This document shows positions 6,622 through 14,494 of a stretch of 17,897 nt of DNA, in pieces. The stretch's first letter is position 1. Every line of letters begins with the position of its first letter. The translations under genes and the position numbers were made by a program. The stretch is from the NCBI GenBank assembly GCA_036645575.1, contig JAVXNW010000053.1:1-17897 (forward strand), in the 5' to 3' direction. Origin of the DNA: JAVXNW01 sp036645575. Its GTDB lineage: Bacteria > Bacillota > Clostridia > Christensenellales > Aristaeellaceae. The notes below the pieces were generated by a model. It saw nothing but the letters and a program-made list of their open reading frames with translations. It was not told the DNA's origin and ran no database searches.

Positions 6622-8040
6622 ATGTCCAATTATGACTTGATTATCGTTGGCGCCGGCCCGGCCGGCATATTTACTGCGCTTGAAACCTTTCGCCTTCGCC
6701 CCGACGCCAAGGTGCTCGTGGTGGACAGCGGCTTGCGCATCGAAAAGCGCACGTGCCCCGCGCGCAAGGTCGGGCACTGCGTCAATTGCCAACCCTGCAA
6801 CATCATGAGCGGATGGGCGGGCGCCGGCGCGTTTTCAGACGGCAAGCTGTCGCTCAGCGAAGAAGTGGGCGGAAATCTCACCGACTACCTGCCGGTTGAC
6901 CAGGTGCGCGAGCTGATTGCCTATGCCGACGCGATCTACCTTGAGCACGGCGCGCAGCAAGAGGTGTTCGGGCGGGGCGATCCCAAGGTAGACGAGATCA
7001 AATACGAGTGTTCCAAGCACAACCTCAAGTTGATAGGCTGCCCGATCCGGCACATGGGCACCGAGCTTGGGTTTAATGTGCTGCTCAATATGTTTAAGAC
7101 GCTGGACAAGTGCGCGGGATTTACCTTCCTCGAGCGCACGACCGCCAAGGAACTGCTGACCCGCGACGGGCGCGTCGTAGGCGTGTGCCTCGAAGGGCCG
7201 CAGGGCGAGGCAAAGGCCTATGCGCCCTATGTGGTGGCGGCGCCCGGCCGTGGCGGCGCGCAGTGGCTGACGGGCGTTGCGCACGAGCAGGGCATTGAGA
7301 CGGCGAACAACGAAGTGGACATCGGCGTGCGCGTCGAGGTGCCCAATTCCGTGATGGATCACCTGACCAAACACCTCTACGAGGCGAAGGTGGTCTACTA
7401 CGCGGATACGTTTGAAAACAAGGTGCGCACATTTTGCATGAACCCGGGCGGGCTGGTGAGCGAGGAGCACTACGAGGGCGGCATTGCGGTGGTCAATGGA
7501 CACAGCTATGCAGACCCCAAATTGCACACCGACAACACGAACTTTGCGCTGCTGGTCTCGACCAAGTTCACGGAACCGTTCAATCAGCCGATCGAGTACG
7601 GCCGCTATATCGCGCAGTTGGGCAACACCTTGACCGGCGGCGGCATCATGGTGCAGCGGTTGGGCGACCTGCTCAAGGGGCGGCGCACCGACTGGTCGCG
7701 GCTCAAAAAGTCCACGACGGTGCCCACGCTCACGACCGCTGTGCCGGGCGATCTGTCCTTCGTGCTGCCGCACAGGCATTTGACCTGCATCATCGAGACG
7801 CTTCGGGCGCTCAACAAGATCGCGCCCGGGCTGTACTCCCAAAATACGCTCCTGTACGGCGTGGAGGTCAAGTTCTATTCCTCCAAGCTCAAAGTTCAAA
7901 AGAACATGGAGACCGCGCTCAAGGGCTTTTACGCCATCGGCGACGGCGCGGGCATTACGCGCGGCCTCATGCAGGCCTCCGTGACCGGCGTGATCGTGGC
8001 CCGCGATATCGCCTCAGGCGTCGCGCCTGCGCAGGTCTAA
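6622..8040 (+). CDS. NAD(P)/FAD-dependent oxidoreductase, COG2509 family
   Basis: The protein resembles the uncharacterised FAD-dependent dehydrogenases of COG2509; its physiological substrate is not known. The N-terminal dinucleotide fold carries VGAGPAG at 9-15 and ends its second strand in VVDSG. A cysteine-rich loop follows (Cys45, Cys53, Cys56, Cys59, in the pattern GHCVNCQPC), then GWAGAGAFSDGKL, the family's own signature. The second FAD-contacting region near the C-terminus reads YAIGDGAGITRGLMQASVTG. No signal peptide or membrane segment is visible, so it is cytoplasmic. The 472 residues are normal for the shorter members. GAGGTG at 6606-6611 lies 10 bases before the ATG. It appears to be a single-gene unit with its own promoter and terminator. 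The cysteine spacing might bind a metal or Fe-S cluster, but that is inference. Confidence 0.85.
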   Translation: MSNYDLIIVGAGPAGIFTALETFRLRPDAKVLVVDSGLRIEKRTCPARKVGHCVNCQPCNIMSGWAGAGAFSDGKLSLSEEVGGNLTDYLPVDQVRELIAYADAIYLEHGAQQEVFGRGDPKVDEIKYECSKHNLKLIGCPIRHMGTELGFNVLLNMFKTLDKCAGFTFLERTTAKELLTRDGRVVGVCLEGPQGEAKAYAPYVVAAPGRGGAQWLTGVAHEQGIETANNEVDIGVRVEVPNSVMDHLTKHLYEAKVVYYADTFENKVRTFCMNPGGLVSEEHYEGGIAVVNGHSYADPKLHTDNTNFALLVSTKFTEPFNQPIEYGRYIAQLGNTLTGGGIMVQRLGDLLKGRRTDWSRLKKSTTVPTLTTAVPGDLSFVLPHRHLTCIIETLRALNKIAPGLYSQNTLLYGVEVKFYSSKLKVQKNMETALKGFYAIGDGAGITRGLMQASVTGVIVARDIASGVAPAQV

Positions 8041-8074
8041 AAAATCCTTCCGCACGCCGCGCTTTTGAGCAAGC

Positions 8075-8126
8075 AAAAAAACCGCTCCGCATGTGTCCAC
8101 AGGGCACGCGCGGGGCGGATTTTTTT
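8075..8126. terminator. Bidirectional intrinsic terminator
   Basis: Stem CCGCTCCGC (8082-8090) pairs with GCGGGGCGG (8110-8118) with one G-T pair, and extends inward by TGTG with CACG-type pairs. It is flanked by A7 (8075-8081) and T7 (8120-8126). It therefore ends both the flavoprotein gene on the plus strand and the epimerase-like gene on the minus strand. Confidence 0.9.
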
Positions 8127-8137
8127 GCGGCGCGGGA

Positions 8138-9157
8138 TTAGGGGCGATAGGCGCAGCGCTTGAATTTATCGCCCTCTTTTACGACGAAATGGGCTAAAAT
8201 CCACTGGGTCATGTCGCGGAGGCTCTCTTCGTAGGGGCGGAATGTCAGCCCCAGTTTTTCTTCCGCCTTTTTGCTTGAAAAGTTGCAATTGCAAAACAGC
8301 GTGACGATCGAATAATGCGTGTAGAGCGGCTTGAGCTTTCGAATCTTGTAGTACAGCTCGGCCAAATAACTGGTGCTCAGCACGAACCAGTGCGGAAGAC
8401 AGGTCTTGAGCATGGGTTTTTGGCTGGTTTCGGAGACCACGCGCAGCATCTGCTCGACCGTGACCACGTGCCCGCCCAAGATGTAGCATTCGCCGGACAG
8501 CCCGCGCTCGATGGCGAGCTGCGTGCCCCGCGCGACGTCGCGCACGTCCACAAAGCTGTAGCGACCGGCCGGGTAGGCGGTCAATTCCCCGCACAAAAAC
8601 GCGGTGATCATCGTGCCCAGGTTGGACGGCGTGCGCTCGTCGGGGCCGATTACGCCGGATGGATGCACGACGACCACCTGAAGCGCGTCGCTCTTTGCGC
8701 CAAGCACCGCGTTGGTCGCCTCGGCCTTTGTCTTTGCGTATTCGCCATAGACCAGCGCCGGATCAAAGCGCGCGACCTCATCCATCGACTGGTCGCCCGG
8801 CTTTTCCGGGATCGCGTGAACCGAGCTTGCGTACACGAGGCGCTTGACGCCTGAAAGTTGGCAGGCGCGAATCACGTTTTGCGTGCCGCCCACATTCACG
8901 CGGTGCATGAGCGCCCGCTTGCCCGAGCCGATGTCGATGATCCCCGCCATGTGGACGACGCAGTCCATCCCCTGAAACGCGGCGCGCAGGCTGGCCTCAT
9001 CCAGCACATCTCCATAGACCAGCGTTGAGCAATCCGCGATATGGTCGGTCTCCTCGCTCGGAAGCACAAAGGAAGACACTTGATACCCCGCCTCGAAAAG
9101 CGTGCGAACCAGCACCGAACCCAGATACCCCGCCGCGCCGGTGACGATACATTTCAT
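8138..9157 (-). CDS. NAD-dependent epimerase/dehydratase family protein (extended SDR)
   Basis: This extended short-chain dehydrogenase resembles nucleotide-sugar epimerases, dihydroflavonol reductases and 3-beta-hydroxysteroid dehydrogenases; the substrate cannot be assigned. The N-terminal Rossmann motif is TGAAGYLG and a YGDV motif follows the third strand. HMAGIIDIGSG marks the NNAG-equivalent position. The catalytic elements are YASSVHA (Ser) and the YAKTK segment (YxxxK). The C-terminal substrate-binding part is about 130 residues long with HWFVLSTSYLAELYYKIRKL. The ATG at 9157 was preferred because AGGAG lies 9 bases upstream; the ATG at 9166 touches that same AGGAG directly and adds only MRF. 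It starts 12 bases after the ttcA stop and ends at the shared terminator, so it is probably last in a leftward operon. Confidence 0.85.
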   Translation of the reverse strand: MKCIVTGAAGYLGSVLVRTLFEAGYQVSSFVLPSEETDHIADCSTLVYGDVLDEASLRAAFQGMDCVVHMAGIIDIGSGKRALMHRVNVGGTQNVIRACQLSGVKRLVYASSVHAIPEKPGDQSMDEVARFDPALVYGEYAKTKAEATNAVLGAKSDALQVVVVHPSGVIGPDERTPSNLGTMITAFLCGELTAYPAGRYSFVDVRDVARGTQLAIERGLSGECYILGGHVVTVEQMLRVVSETSQKPMLKTCLPHWFVLSTSYLAELYYKIRKLKPLYTHYSIVTLFCNCNFSSKKAEEKLGLTFRPYEESLRDMTQWILAHFVVKEGDKFKRCAYRP

Positions 9158-9169
9158 AAACCTCATCTC

Positions 9170-9916
9170 CTATTCCAGGCCCCTGTCCCCTTCTGATCCC
9201 TTCTCCTTTTCCCACAATCCGTATTGTGCTTCGTTTTGTAGCGCCGAAAGCAGCAGCGTGCGCGCGTTCGGGTATTTTTTACACAAGTCGTCCAGCAGGT
9301 TCTTCATCTCTTGGCGCTTTGTGTGGCCGTTGGCCGGGCAGGGCGATTGAACGACCGGGAGTGCGAGCACCTTCGCCATGTGGATCACGTGCCGCTCGGG
9401 CAGGTAGATGAGCGGGCGAATTTGGGTGATGCCGACCCGGTCCAGGTGCGTGACCGGGTGAAAGGTGTGAATGCGCCCCTCATAGAGCAGCGACATAAAC
9501 AGCGTCTCGATCGCGTCGTCTAAATGATGCCCCAGCGCGATCTTGTTAAACCCCTCGCTCACGCACAATTCGTTGAGCGAGCCCCTGCGCATCTTGGCGC
9601 ACAGCGCGCACGGATTTTTTTCCTTGCGCTCCTCGAAGATCACCCGCCCGATCTCGGTCTCCTTGACGAGGTAATCCACCTCCAGCCGCTCGCACAGCGC
9701 CCGAACCGGGCTTAGGTCAAACGGCTTGAGCCCCAGCGTCAGCGTCACCGCCGTCAGCGTAAAGGGATGCGCGGAAAACTTGCGATAAAGCGCAAGCGCG
9801 TAGAGCAATAGCAGGCTGTCCTTGCCGCCCGAAACGCCCACCGCGACGCGATCACCCGACTCGATCATGTGAAAATCCTGATCTGCGCGCCGCAGACAGC
9901 CCAATGTCTCTTTCAT
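9170..9916 (-). CDS. ttcA: tRNA 2-thiocytidine biosynthesis protein TtcA-like
   Basis: TtcA-family proteins activate cytidine-32 of certain tRNAs with ATP and insert sulfur using a [4Fe-4S] cluster. The 248 residues are shorter than E. coli TtcA (311), as is common in Firmicutes. The PP-loop SGGKDS is at 29-34. CALC gives Cys104 and Cys107, and Cys194 in SPCPANGHTKR supplies the third cluster ligand, so all three cluster cysteines are present. GHHLDDAIET at 130-139 is the second family motif. The ATG at 9916 has only a weak upstream site (a GGGG about 12 bases away), so expression may rely on coupling to the aldolase-like gene that ends 29 bases upstream. A different thiolation target within the TtcA/TtuA group remains possible. 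Confidence 0.85.
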   Translation of the reverse strand: MKETLGCLRRADQDFHMIESGDRVAVGVSGGKDSLLLLYALALYRKFSAHPFTLTAVTLTLGLKPFDLSPVRALCERLEVDYLVKETEIGRVIFEERKEKNPCALCAKMRRGSLNELCVSEGFNKIALGHHLDDAIETLFMSLLYEGRIHTFHPVTHLDRVGITQIRPLIYLPERHVIHMAKVLALPVVQSPCPANGHTKRQEMKNLLDDLCKKYPNARTLLLSALQNEAQYGLWEKEKGSEGDRGLE

Positions 9917-9945
9917 AGAAAAAACGACCCCTTGTCAAAAAAGTA

Positions 9946-11235
9946 TCAGTTCAGGTTGAAGGCCACCTTGATCGCCTCGACCTCGTCGGGCGTGATCATG
10001 ACGAGCGGGCCGATGTCGCGGGCGGCGATCATCGCGGAGGCGGAGTAGTCCAGCACTTCCAGTCGGTCAAAGGCATTGAGGAGCGTGGCGCCGGTCACGA
10101 TGACGCACTTGTTGTCCACGATCGCGACCGGGGAGGACTCGCTGAAGATGCCGCAGGTGCCCTCTATGTCAAGCGTCGTGGAGGCGTAAGGCACGCGCTT
10201 GACGTCGCGCAACATGATGTAGCTCTCGGGGATCGTGCGCGAGTCAAACTCGGCGTCGGTCACCGCAAAGGCCATGATTGCGGGCGGGTGCGCGATGATG
10301 ATCGAGCGGATGTCCGGGTGCGTCTCGTAGATGCGCTGGTGCAAAAGCGCCGAGCGGCTGGGGGATTTGCCGGTCTCGCACATGCCGCCCTTGATGCGCA
10401 CAAGGTCCTCGATCTCAAGGTACTTGCGGTCCTTCATGTAGGGCGTAATCAGGAAGGAGTCGTCTGACAGGCGCTGCGAGAAGGTGCCCTGGGTGCTGGT
10501 GAAGAGGCGCTGGTCGTAGGCGCGGTGGATCATCAGGCACATGTCGCGCCGCGCCGCGCACTCCTCGCTGGTTACCGTGCGCGATACGAACGCGTCCATC
10601 GTGGGGAAGGACTGCTGCGCGTCCATCTGAATCTGCTCGTCGGTCAATGTGCGCACCGTGCCGATCTTGTTGGCGTCGATCTCTAGCCGCCCGCAGTAGT
10701 CGAGCGTCTCAAAGGCCATGAACGCGCGGAACACGTCGCGCGCGCCGCACACCACGCCATGGTTTTCAAGCAGAACCGTATTGTAGCCCTTGGCGAACTC
10801 CTCGGCGATGTTTTTGCCCAATTGCTCGCTGCCGGGCACGTCGTATTTGGCCATGGTCACGCCGCCGCAGACCAGGTGCGCGTCGGGCGTCAAGTGGGTG
10901 TTGGGGATCCTGCGCGCCAATGAAAAGGCCACGAGCGTCGGCGGATGCGCGTGCACAATGCCGCCCAAGTCCGGGCGAATCTCATAGATGCGGCGGTGAA
11001 AGGGCAGTTCGACGGAGGGCTTGTGAATGCCGATGCAGGTGCCATCGGGCTTGACCTGAATGATATCCTCGCGCGCGAGCGAATTTTTGTCGATGCCGGA
11101 CGGCGTGATCCAGATGTCGCCGTTGCGGTCGCGAACCGACAGGTTGCCGCCGGACGTCGTGGTCATGCCATAGCGGTAGATGCGCGCCATCAGCATAATC
11201 AGCTGATCGGCAGGATGCAAAAGATCAAAGCGCAT
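9946..11235 (-). CDS. Tandem class II aldolase/adducin-domain protein with degenerate second domain
   Basis: Two class II aldolase/adducin domains are fused: about 5-205 and 222-425. Single-domain relatives are zinc enzymes such as L-fuculose-phosphate aldolase and ribulose-phosphate 4-epimerase. Domain 1 is intact: SGGNLS (28-33), catalytic Glu76 in PSVELPFH, and zinc ligands His95 and His97 in HAHPP and His159 in LLENHG. In domain 2 the matching positions are Ser295, Ile314 and Lys376, with only His316 kept, so it is very likely non-catalytic, while the fold pattern (STQGTFSQRL, ITPYMKD, AHPP) persists. The ATG at 11235 has AAGGAGG 7 bases upstream. The product is cytoplasmic. It probably leads a unit with ttcA and the SDR gene, though these share no obvious pathway. 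The sugar-phosphate substrate is unknown. Confidence 0.87.
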   Translation of the reverse strand: MRFDLLHPADQLIMLMARIYRYGMTTTSGGNLSVRDRNGDIWITPSGIDKNSLAREDIIQVKPDGTCIGIHKPSVELPFHRRIYEIRPDLGGIVHAHPPTLVAFSLARRIPNTHLTPDAHLVCGGVTMAKYDVPGSEQLGKNIAEEFAKGYNTVLLENHGVVCGARDVFRAFMAFETLDYCGRLEIDANKIGTVRTLTDEQIQMDAQQSFPTMDAFVSRTVTSEECAARRDMCLMIHRAYDQRLFTSTQGTFSQRLSDDSFLITPYMKDRKYLEIEDLVRIKGGMCETGKSPSRSALLHQRIYETHPDIRSIIIAHPPAIMAFAVTDAEFDSRTIPESYIMLRDVKRVPYASTTLDIEGTCGIFSESSPVAIVDNKCVIVTGATLLNAFDRLEVLDYSASAMIAARDIGPLVMITPDEVEAIKVAFNLN

Positions 11236-11359
11236 AAAAAAGCCTCCTTGTTCTATATGAGATCATCTATAAATCATTCTACATCGCCCCCATAAACTCC
11301 TAGCGCCGCGCGCTGTTTTGGATAATAAAGTTGTTGCGTGCGGTTTGTTCGCACCTCGC

Positions 11360-11388
11360 TTGCATCACGCCCGGCAATGTGCTACAAT
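11360..11388 (+). promoter_or_regulatory. Sigma-A promoter for the Nudix gene
   Basis: TTGCAT (11360-11365), a 17-base spacer, then TACAAT (11383-11388). The GTG start is 27 bases past the -10 element. The 180-base gap to the divergent aldolase-like gene otherwise holds no feature I can name; no good leftward promoter was found in it. Confidence 0.75.
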
Positions 11389-11415
11389 TTGCACAAAGAC
11401 GCGGGAGGATGGAAC

Positions 11416-11817
11416 GTGGCAAAAATTGTGACGGCGGCGGTCATCGTGCGCGACGGGCGGGTGCTGGTCGCGCGGCGCGCGCTTGGACAGGATCACGCGG
11501 GCTATTGGGAATTTCCGGGCGGGAAGCTTGAGGCCGGCGAGGACGAGCGCGCCTGCCTTGCGCGCGAACTGCGGGAAGAGTTGGCCATTGAAGGCATTGT
11601 CGGGGCGCACCTGACCGACAGCTTGTACGCGTATGAAAAGGGCGCGATTTTGCTCAAGGCGTACGCGTTTGACTGGCAACAGGGAGAGATGCGCCTGACG
11701 GTGCACGACAAAATTGATTGGGTGACGGGCGAGGCGCTTGAGCAATGGCCGCTAACGCCCGCGGATGAGCCGATCGCGCGGTTTGTGATGGCGCAGTTGG
11801 ACTGCCAGAACCCATGA
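11416..11817 (+). CDS. MutT-type Nudix hydrolase ((deoxy)nucleoside triphosphate pyrophosphohydrolase)
   Basis: This is probably a MutT-like enzyme that hydrolyses oxidised or unwanted (d)NTPs such as 8-oxo-dGTP to the monophosphate. The 133 residues match MutT-sized proteins. AKIVTAAVIVRDGRVLVARR at the start and YWEFPGGK are the usual entry to the Nudix box. The box runs GKLEAGE, seven residues, then RELREELAI; its usual Gly before the last hydrophobic residue is Ala. The C-terminal part (DWVTGEALEQWPLTPADEPI) matches MutT-type proteins, where it shapes the base pocket. The GTG at 11416 was chosen because GGGAGG (11403-11408) lies 7 bases upstream. Longer in-frame starts would lie upstream of the promoter's start site. 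The asparaginase gene follows after 50 bases without a clear terminator, so co-transcription is possible. Confidence 0.9.
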   Translation: MAKIVTAAVIVRDGRVLVARRALGQDHAGYWEFPGGKLEAGEDERACLARELREELAIEGIVGAHLTDSLYAYEKGAILLKAYAFDWQQGEMRLTVHDKIDWVTGEALEQWPLTPADEPIARFVMAQLDCQNP

Positions 11818-11867
11818 GATGATCGCGCGGGTTTAAAAAAGTCTTTTGAGCGGGGGAGGCGGTCAAC

Positions 11868-12878
11868 TTGCCGGACAAAATGGACAAGGACGCGAGAAAG
11901 CGCATACATATTCTGGCGACCGGCGGCACCATTGCGGGGGTCGGCGAGCGGGGACAGACGCAGGGCTATACGCCGGGCGTATTGTCGGTTGGCAAGCTGG
12001 TGGAGGGGCTTCCGGACGTCGACACGATCGCCAAGGTGAGCGGCGAGCAGTTTTTGAGCCTCAATTCCGACGACATCACGCAAGGCAACTGGCTGGACAT
12101 CCTGCGGCGCATTCAGGCGCTTGTGGACGAAGACGCCTGCGATGGGTTTGTGATCACGCACGGGACTGACACGCTGGAGGAGTCGGCGTATTTTTTTCAT
12201 CTGACCGTCAAGACGCGCGCGCCGGTCGTGATGACCGGCGCGATGCGCCCCGCGACCGCGACGAGCGCCGACGGGCCGCTCAACCTGTTGCAGTCGATCT
12301 CGCTTGCGGCCAGCGACGAGGCGCGCGGGCACGGGGTGCTGGTCGCCTTCAACGAGGGCGTCTATTCGGCGCGCGACGTGCGCAAGGGCAATTCCTTCCG
12401 CACGCACGCGATCACCGGCGGCGACATGGGCTCGCTTGGCCTCATGCGCGACGAGACGCCGATATTCTATCACAAGTCGCTCAAGAAGCACACGCTCGAG
12501 ACCGAGTTTGACGTGTGCGGGCGAAAGAGCCTGCCTGCGGTGGGCGTGGCCTCCTTCCACGTGGACGCGCGGCCGGAGATATTGGACTACCTGGCCGGCA
12601 CGCACGACGGGCTGATCATCGAGGGCGCGGGCGACGGGCAGGTGAGCCTCGCGTGGGAAAGGCGCATTCGCCGCTTGGCCGGGCAGGGCTATCCGATCGT
12701 GCGCGCGACGCGGGTGCCCGATGGCGCGGTATTTCGCGGCGCGGGGATGCCCGACGACGAGATGGGCACCGTCGCCGCCGGCACGCTGTCGCCCGAGAAG
12801 GCGCGCGTGCTTTTGATGCTTGCGCTCACCAAGACGCGCGACATCGGAAAGATCCAGCGGATGTTCGAATGGTATTGA
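11868..12878 (+). CDS. L-asparaginase (type II-like fold, cytoplasmic)
   Basis: The enzyme hydrolyses L-asparagine to aspartate and ammonia. The catalytic set aligns with E. coli AnsB: Thr21 in ATGGTIAG, Tyr34 in GYTPG, Ser67 in LNSDD, Thr100-Asp101 in THGTDTLEE, and Lys173 in ARDVRKGN. GAMRPATATSADGPLNL (124-140) is the second family signature. The 336 residues match the family. The closest resemblance is to AnsB rather than AnsA, yet no signal peptide precedes the fold, so it should stay in the cytoplasm. The TTG at 11868 has a strong GGGGGAGG site (11852-11859) 8 bases upstream. The first ATG (11880) is 20 bases from it, so TTG is the better start. It lies 50 bases after the Nudix gene on the same strand. 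Confidence 0.92.
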   Translation: MPDKMDKDARKRIHILATGGTIAGVGERGQTQGYTPGVLSVGKLVEGLPDVDTIAKVSGEQFLSLNSDDITQGNWLDILRRIQALVDEDACDGFVITHGTDTLEESAYFFHLTVKTRAPVVMTGAMRPATATSADGPLNLLQSISLAASDEARGHGVLVAFNEGVYSARDVRKGNSFRTHAITGGDMGSLGLMRDETPIFYHKSLKKHTLETEFDVCGRKSLPAVGVASFHVDARPEILDYLAGTHDGLIIEGAGDGQVSLAWERRIRRLAGQGYPIVRATRVPDGAVFRGAGMPDDEMGTVAAGTLSPEKARVLLMLALTKTRDIGKIQRMFEWY

Positions 12879-12910
12879 GGGCGCTTTTGCGCTAAAAAAG
12901 ATCCGGCGAA

Positions 12911-12931
12911 CGGCTGCATTGAGCCGCTTTT
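12911..12931 (+). terminator. Weak intrinsic terminator after the asparaginase gene
   Basis: CGGCT (12911-12915) and AGCCG (12922-12926) form a 5-bp stem with a 6-base loop, followed by CTTTT. The stem is short. A small GGCGC-TTTT-GCGC hairpin with a following A-run also lies just after the stop codon. Confidence 0.4.
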
Positions 12932-12938
12932 GCGCATT

Positions 12939-12982
12939 AAAAAACCGGAGCCATCCCGCACGGGCGAGAGGCTCCAGTTTTG
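12939..12982 (-). terminator. Intrinsic terminator for the fucose-isomerase-family gene
   Basis: On the minus strand GGAGCC (12975-12970) pairs with GGCTCC (12952-12947). The stem extends outward through A/T pairs, with CCCG/CGGG pairing inside the loop, and is followed by GGTTTTTT. It lies 14 bases past the stop codon at 12996. Confidence 0.8.
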
Positions 12983-12995
12983 CGGTTAAGACAAA

Positions 12996-14393
12996 TTACT
13001 TTTCGATGTCGATCTTGGTGTAGCCCAGGTATTTGACCAGCGCCTCGTTGATGGCGTCCACCATGTCGCCGCGCGTGATCGCGACGTGGTGGCGGAAGCC
13101 GCCCTCGAAGATGTGCTGGAGCTTATTTTGCAGGTTGGTCGTGGTCAGCACGCCGGGCGTTCCAAAATAGGCTTCCTCGATGGGATCGGCGGTGATTTCC
13201 GCGCTGCCCACGTAGAAGCGAACCTCGCCATCCTCGTTGCGGCAGCTGGTGAAGGTGATCGGGCCGGGCGCGATCTTGTCCACGTTGAGACCCCAACCGC
13301 TGCCCTCACCGTACGTCTTGGCAAACATCAGGTGCTGCTGCATCGTGCCCTTGCCGGTCATCAGATCGACCGCGAGCGGGCCGCAGTGGAAGAGGATGCA
13401 CTTGTCGGGATCGTCGCCGTAGTTGTTGTTCCAGTCGAGCAGGCCCGCGGGGGTCTGGCTCGCCAGGTTGAGCGCGGTCATCGCGACCGCGTTGGTCACG
13501 TCCAGTTCGCACGCGGCGGGAATGCCCATCTGGTTTAGGATGCCCAGCAGGCAGCACGGGGCAATGCCCAGCGTCTTTTCCATCTCGTCCCAGCAGCGAA
13601 CCGCGACGCAGTCCAGCTTCCAATCGGCGATGATCTTTTCAAAGGCGGCGCCCATGCGCGCAAGCAGCAGCTCCTTGCCCTTGGGCATGCAGCCGAGGTT
13701 GGCGGAGTCGAGGATGCGCTTGAGCCACAGCTGCGCCTCGGGCGAATCCTCCTTGATCGCGTCAAAGGTGCTCATCAGCATCGTGAGGTCCATGGCTTCC
13801 ACGTCGATGCCGTGCTTTTCAAGCGCGATTTCGTCGTAGCGAACCGACTTGAACGCGGTCGTGCGGGCGCCGATCGCGCCAAGGCGCAGGTGCTTCATGC
13901 CCTTGACGATGCGGCAGATCGAGGAGAACTTGCGAAGCTGCTCCTGAAATTCGTCGCTCGACGGATGGACGACGAAGGGCGGGAACGAGGTGAACTTGGT
14001 GCCGATCTGCTTGAGCACGCTGCCCAAGCCCAATTTCCCGCAAAACGCGTCGCGGCGATGGTCAAAGTCCATGTTGCCGATCTCATCGGGATAGGCCTGA
14101 AGCAAAATCGGAACGGTGACGTCCTTGATCGCGGCCTTGATGCCGTTTTCGTCGCCGAAGTTGGGCAGGCAGATGATCACGCCGTCGTATTGGCCGTGAT
14201 GCGATTCCAGAAAGTCGTGAAACGTAAGGCCCTCCTGCGTGGTCTCGACCGCGCCGTAGCGGACGGCGTCCTTGTCGATCATCATCGGCTCAATGCCGGC
14301 CTTTTTGAGCGCGTCGGCCATCTGGACGCGCGCCTCTTCGATCACTGAGCTCGGGAAAAAGCCGCGGTTGGCCACCAAAACTGCCATTTTCAT
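12996..14393 (-). CDS. L-fucose/L-arabinose isomerase family protein (COG2407-like)
   Basis: Family members are metal-dependent isomerases interconverting aldoses and ketoses; the actual sugar cannot be inferred. The 465 residues contain an N-terminal Rossmann-like half (MAVLVANRG, YDGVIICLPNFGDENG at about 69-84) and the catalytic half. In the latter the likely metal-binding acids lie in CWDEME (268-272) and ACELDVTNAVAMTAL (294-308, with Glu296 and Asp298), and a late histidine pair is in GGFRHHVAITRG. The ATG at 14393 was chosen because AAGGAGG lies 8 bases upstream; in-frame codons up to 14495 lie upstream of the promoter and have no such site. It has its own promoter and terminator. An aldolase-like gene lies about 2 kb away on the same strand but not in the same unit. 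Confidence 0.82.
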   Translation of the reverse strand: MKMAVLVANRGFFPSSVIEEARVQMADALKKAGIEPMMIDKDAVRYGAVETTQEGLTFHDFLESHHGQYDGVIICLPNFGDENGIKAAIKDVTVPILLQAYPDEIGNMDFDHRRDAFCGKLGLGSVLKQIGTKFTSFPPFVVHPSSDEFQEQLRKFSSICRIVKGMKHLRLGAIGARTTAFKSVRYDEIALEKHGIDVEAMDLTMLMSTFDAIKEDSPEAQLWLKRILDSANLGCMPKGKELLLARMGAAFEKIIADWKLDCVAVRCWDEMEKTLGIAPCCLLGILNQMGIPAACELDVTNAVAMTALNLASQTPAGLLDWNNNYGDDPDKCILFHCGPLAVDLMTGKGTMQQHLMFAKTYGEGSGWGLNVDKIAPGPITFTSCRNEDGEVRFYVGSAEITADPIEEAYFGTPGVLTTTNLQNKLQHIFEGGFRHHVAITRGDMVDAINEALVKYLGYTKIDIEK

Positions 14394-14413
14394 GGGGGAA
14401 ACCTCCTTATGGG

Positions 14414-14459
14414 ATAATCGTAAATGTGCCACATTGCAAGGGCAGTATTTAACGATAAT
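14414..14459. promoter_or_regulatory. Imperfect inverted repeat downstream of the isomerase promoter, possible operator
   Basis: ATAATCGTAAAT (14414-14425) and ATTTAACGATAAT (14447-14459) form a dyad with one mismatch and one extra base, separated by 21 bases. The right half-site covers the predicted transcription start of the leftward isomerase gene. A shorter TGCC/GGCA dyad lies inside the spacer. A repressor site or 5'-UTR hairpin would both fit; no regulator gene is in the window. Confidence 0.35.
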
Positions 14460-14460
14460 G

Positions 14461-14489
14461 ATTCTATCACAAAGGCGATTTTCTGTCAA
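14461..14489 (-). promoter_or_regulatory. Sigma-A promoter for the isomerase-family gene
   Basis: On the minus strand: consensus TTGACA (14489-14484), 17-base spacer, TAGAAT (14466-14461). The leader to the ATG at 14393 is about 60 bases. Confidence 0.85.
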
Positions 14490-14494
14490 TTGCA

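Noticed and set aside
6835..7899. A 354-codon minus-strand open frame opposite the flavoprotein gene
   Set aside because: Antisense frame in GC-rich coding DNA with no recognisable domain; the plus frame has Rossmann and COG2509 motifs and a promoter.
11772..11830. Ten-base direct repeat GATCGCGCGG at 11772-11781 and 11821-11830
   Set aside because: GATCGCG is very frequent throughout this window because of codon and GC bias, so the pair is not notable.
11502..12605. A 367-codon minus-strand open frame opposite the Nudix and asparaginase genes
   Set aside because: It spans two well-supported plus-strand genes and their gap, and shows no family resemblance.
9946..14393. A sugar-catabolic system built from the fucose-isomerase-like and class II aldolase-like genes
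   Set aside because: They are separated by two plus-strand genes, have independent promoters and no kinase, transporter or regulator nearby, so a joint pathway is unsupported.
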